A stretch of 64,000 nt of DNA from assembly GCF_000503775.1 (NCBI RefSeq), contig NZ_KI629782.1:1418045-1482044 (forward strand). The letters are read 5' to 3'. The notes beneath the pieces were generated by a model. It searched no databases. It was not told where the DNA came from and was given only the letters and a program-made list of their open reading frames with translations. The stretch is from Brevibacillus panacihumi W25 (GTDB lineage Bacteria; Bacillota; Bacilli; Brevibacillales; Brevibacillaceae). How positions within the stretch are numbered: the stretch's first letter is position 1; every line of letters starts with the position of its first letter. A program made the position numbers and the translations under genes. Below, in pieces: positions 63,456-64,000 of this stretch.

Positions 63456-64000
63456 TTACAGAAGGGGCTGATAGGTCCAGCGCTGTCCATCCCACTCCGT
63501 CAGCATGGCCGTACCGTGACGCAATCCTTCCACCTGCCAGTAATGGCTCTTGTCCTGCGCCAGCCAGGCAGACTGAAACCAGCGAATCACTCCGCCATGC
63601 GTCACGATCACCAGCGCTTCTTCGCCCGCATGCATTTCCACAATCTCTTGCAGCCAGGCATCGACGCGCTCCCCCAGCTGCTGAAGGCTCTCTCCGCCGG
63701 GCGGGCTGACGAGCAGGGGATCTTTGTGCCACTTCTTGACCTCTTCTTCATTCTTCTGCACGATTTCGTCGTATGTAAGCAATTCCCACTCCCCGAAGGA
63801 AAGCTCCCGCAAAGCAGCGGTCGTCTGCACCGAGCAAGGAAAGCGCGCTGTCAGCAATTCGGCTGTTTGCACGCAACGCTGCAAATCGCTGGCATAGATT
63901 TTCGCCGGGTTCAGTTCCAAAGACTGCAACTGTTCTGCCAGCGCGGCGACCTGCTTCCTCCCGTTTTCATGCAGGCCTACATCGGTATGTCCCAGGTATC
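63456..64000 (-). CDS. Histidine phosphatase family protein, probable alpha-ribazole phosphatase (partial)
   Basis: Partial: the start lies right of the window. About 180 residues are visible, reading Y-L-G-H-T-D-V-G-L-H from the edge, then S-D-L-Q-R-C-V-Q-T-A, E-L-S-F-G-E-W-E, and V-T-H-G-G-V-I-R-W. This is the phosphoglycerate-mutase-like fold, with the RHG motif just outside. In a cobalamin operon it is most likely CobC, which removes the phosphate from alpha-ribazole phosphate or adenosylcobalamin phosphate; family members with other substrates exist. Confidence 0.8.
   Translation of the reverse strand, partial: YLGHTDVGLHENGRKQVAALAEQLQSLELNPAKIYASDLQRCVQTAELLTARFPCSVQTTAALRELSFGEWELLTYDEIVQKNEEEVKKWHKDPLLVSPPGGESLQQLGERVDAWLQEIVEMHAGEEALVIVTHGGVIRWFQSAWLAQDKSHYWQVEGLRHGTAMLTEWDGQRWTYQPLL

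Overview
The window looks like the chromosome of an endospore-forming Bacillota bacterium of the Paenibacillaceae, most like Brevibacillus. This is an inference from gene content and style: strong AGGAGG ribosome binding sites with many GTG and TTG starts, a T-box leader on trpS, CoaA of the PanK-I type, the DctB/DctS/DctR/DctA dicarboxylate set, and a cobalt-early (anaerobic-type) cobalamin operon carrying the CbiH60 and long CbiX variants known from Bacillus megaterium. There is no rRNA or tRNA gene here to confirm it.

Region by region. 1-3090: end of an MtaD-like deaminase, a metallo-beta-lactamase-fold hydrolase, a cyclase-family hydrolase, a small Sm-like protein and a MerR-type DNA-binding protein. 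3087-8676: a four-gene export operon (two ABC ATPases, a lipoprotein adaptor, a large FtsX-type permease); the last ATPase carries an AbrB-like tail. 8799-10700: a class C group II intron placed directly after the terminator of an amidohydrolase gene. 10756-14485: two M20 hydrolases, an HXXEE membrane protein and a TetR regulator with a palindromic operator. 14608-15944: T-box and trpS.

16149-26645 is an AT-rich accessory island. It holds an IS4-like deletion derivative and its remnant, a secreted metzincin gene broken by an IS21-family element that is itself broken by an IS3-family element, a second secreted cysteine-protease gene, and two secreted partner proteins. The queuosine-precursor transporter and a ferritin-like gene sit inside this stretch.

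27078-34349 returns to core genes: purine permease with divergent LysR, DUF523, coaA, a lipoprotein, Dps, and a peptide-recycling operon (dppE-like, ldcA, M20). 36106-44051 is a C4-dicarboxylate sensing and uptake region: dctSR facing dctB, then an OmpR-type two-component pair, an acidic copper-amine-oxidase-N-like exported protein, and dctA. 44139-47980 is a patchwork: TnpB remnant, lysophospholipase, hmoA, a MerR/DUF4260 cassette bracketed by two similar hairpins, and a TetR/DoxX pair.

47977-64000 is one minus-strand cobalamin operon of sixteen genes, read cobC-like, cbiB, cbiH60, cbiX, cbiJ, cbiC, cbiD, cbiET, cbiL, cbiF, cbiG, cbiA, cbiP, cobT, sumT, sirC. It covers uroporphyrinogen III to adenosylcobinamide phosphate plus lower-ligand activation. 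The promoter, any cobalamin riboswitch and cobU/cobS would lie beyond the right edge.
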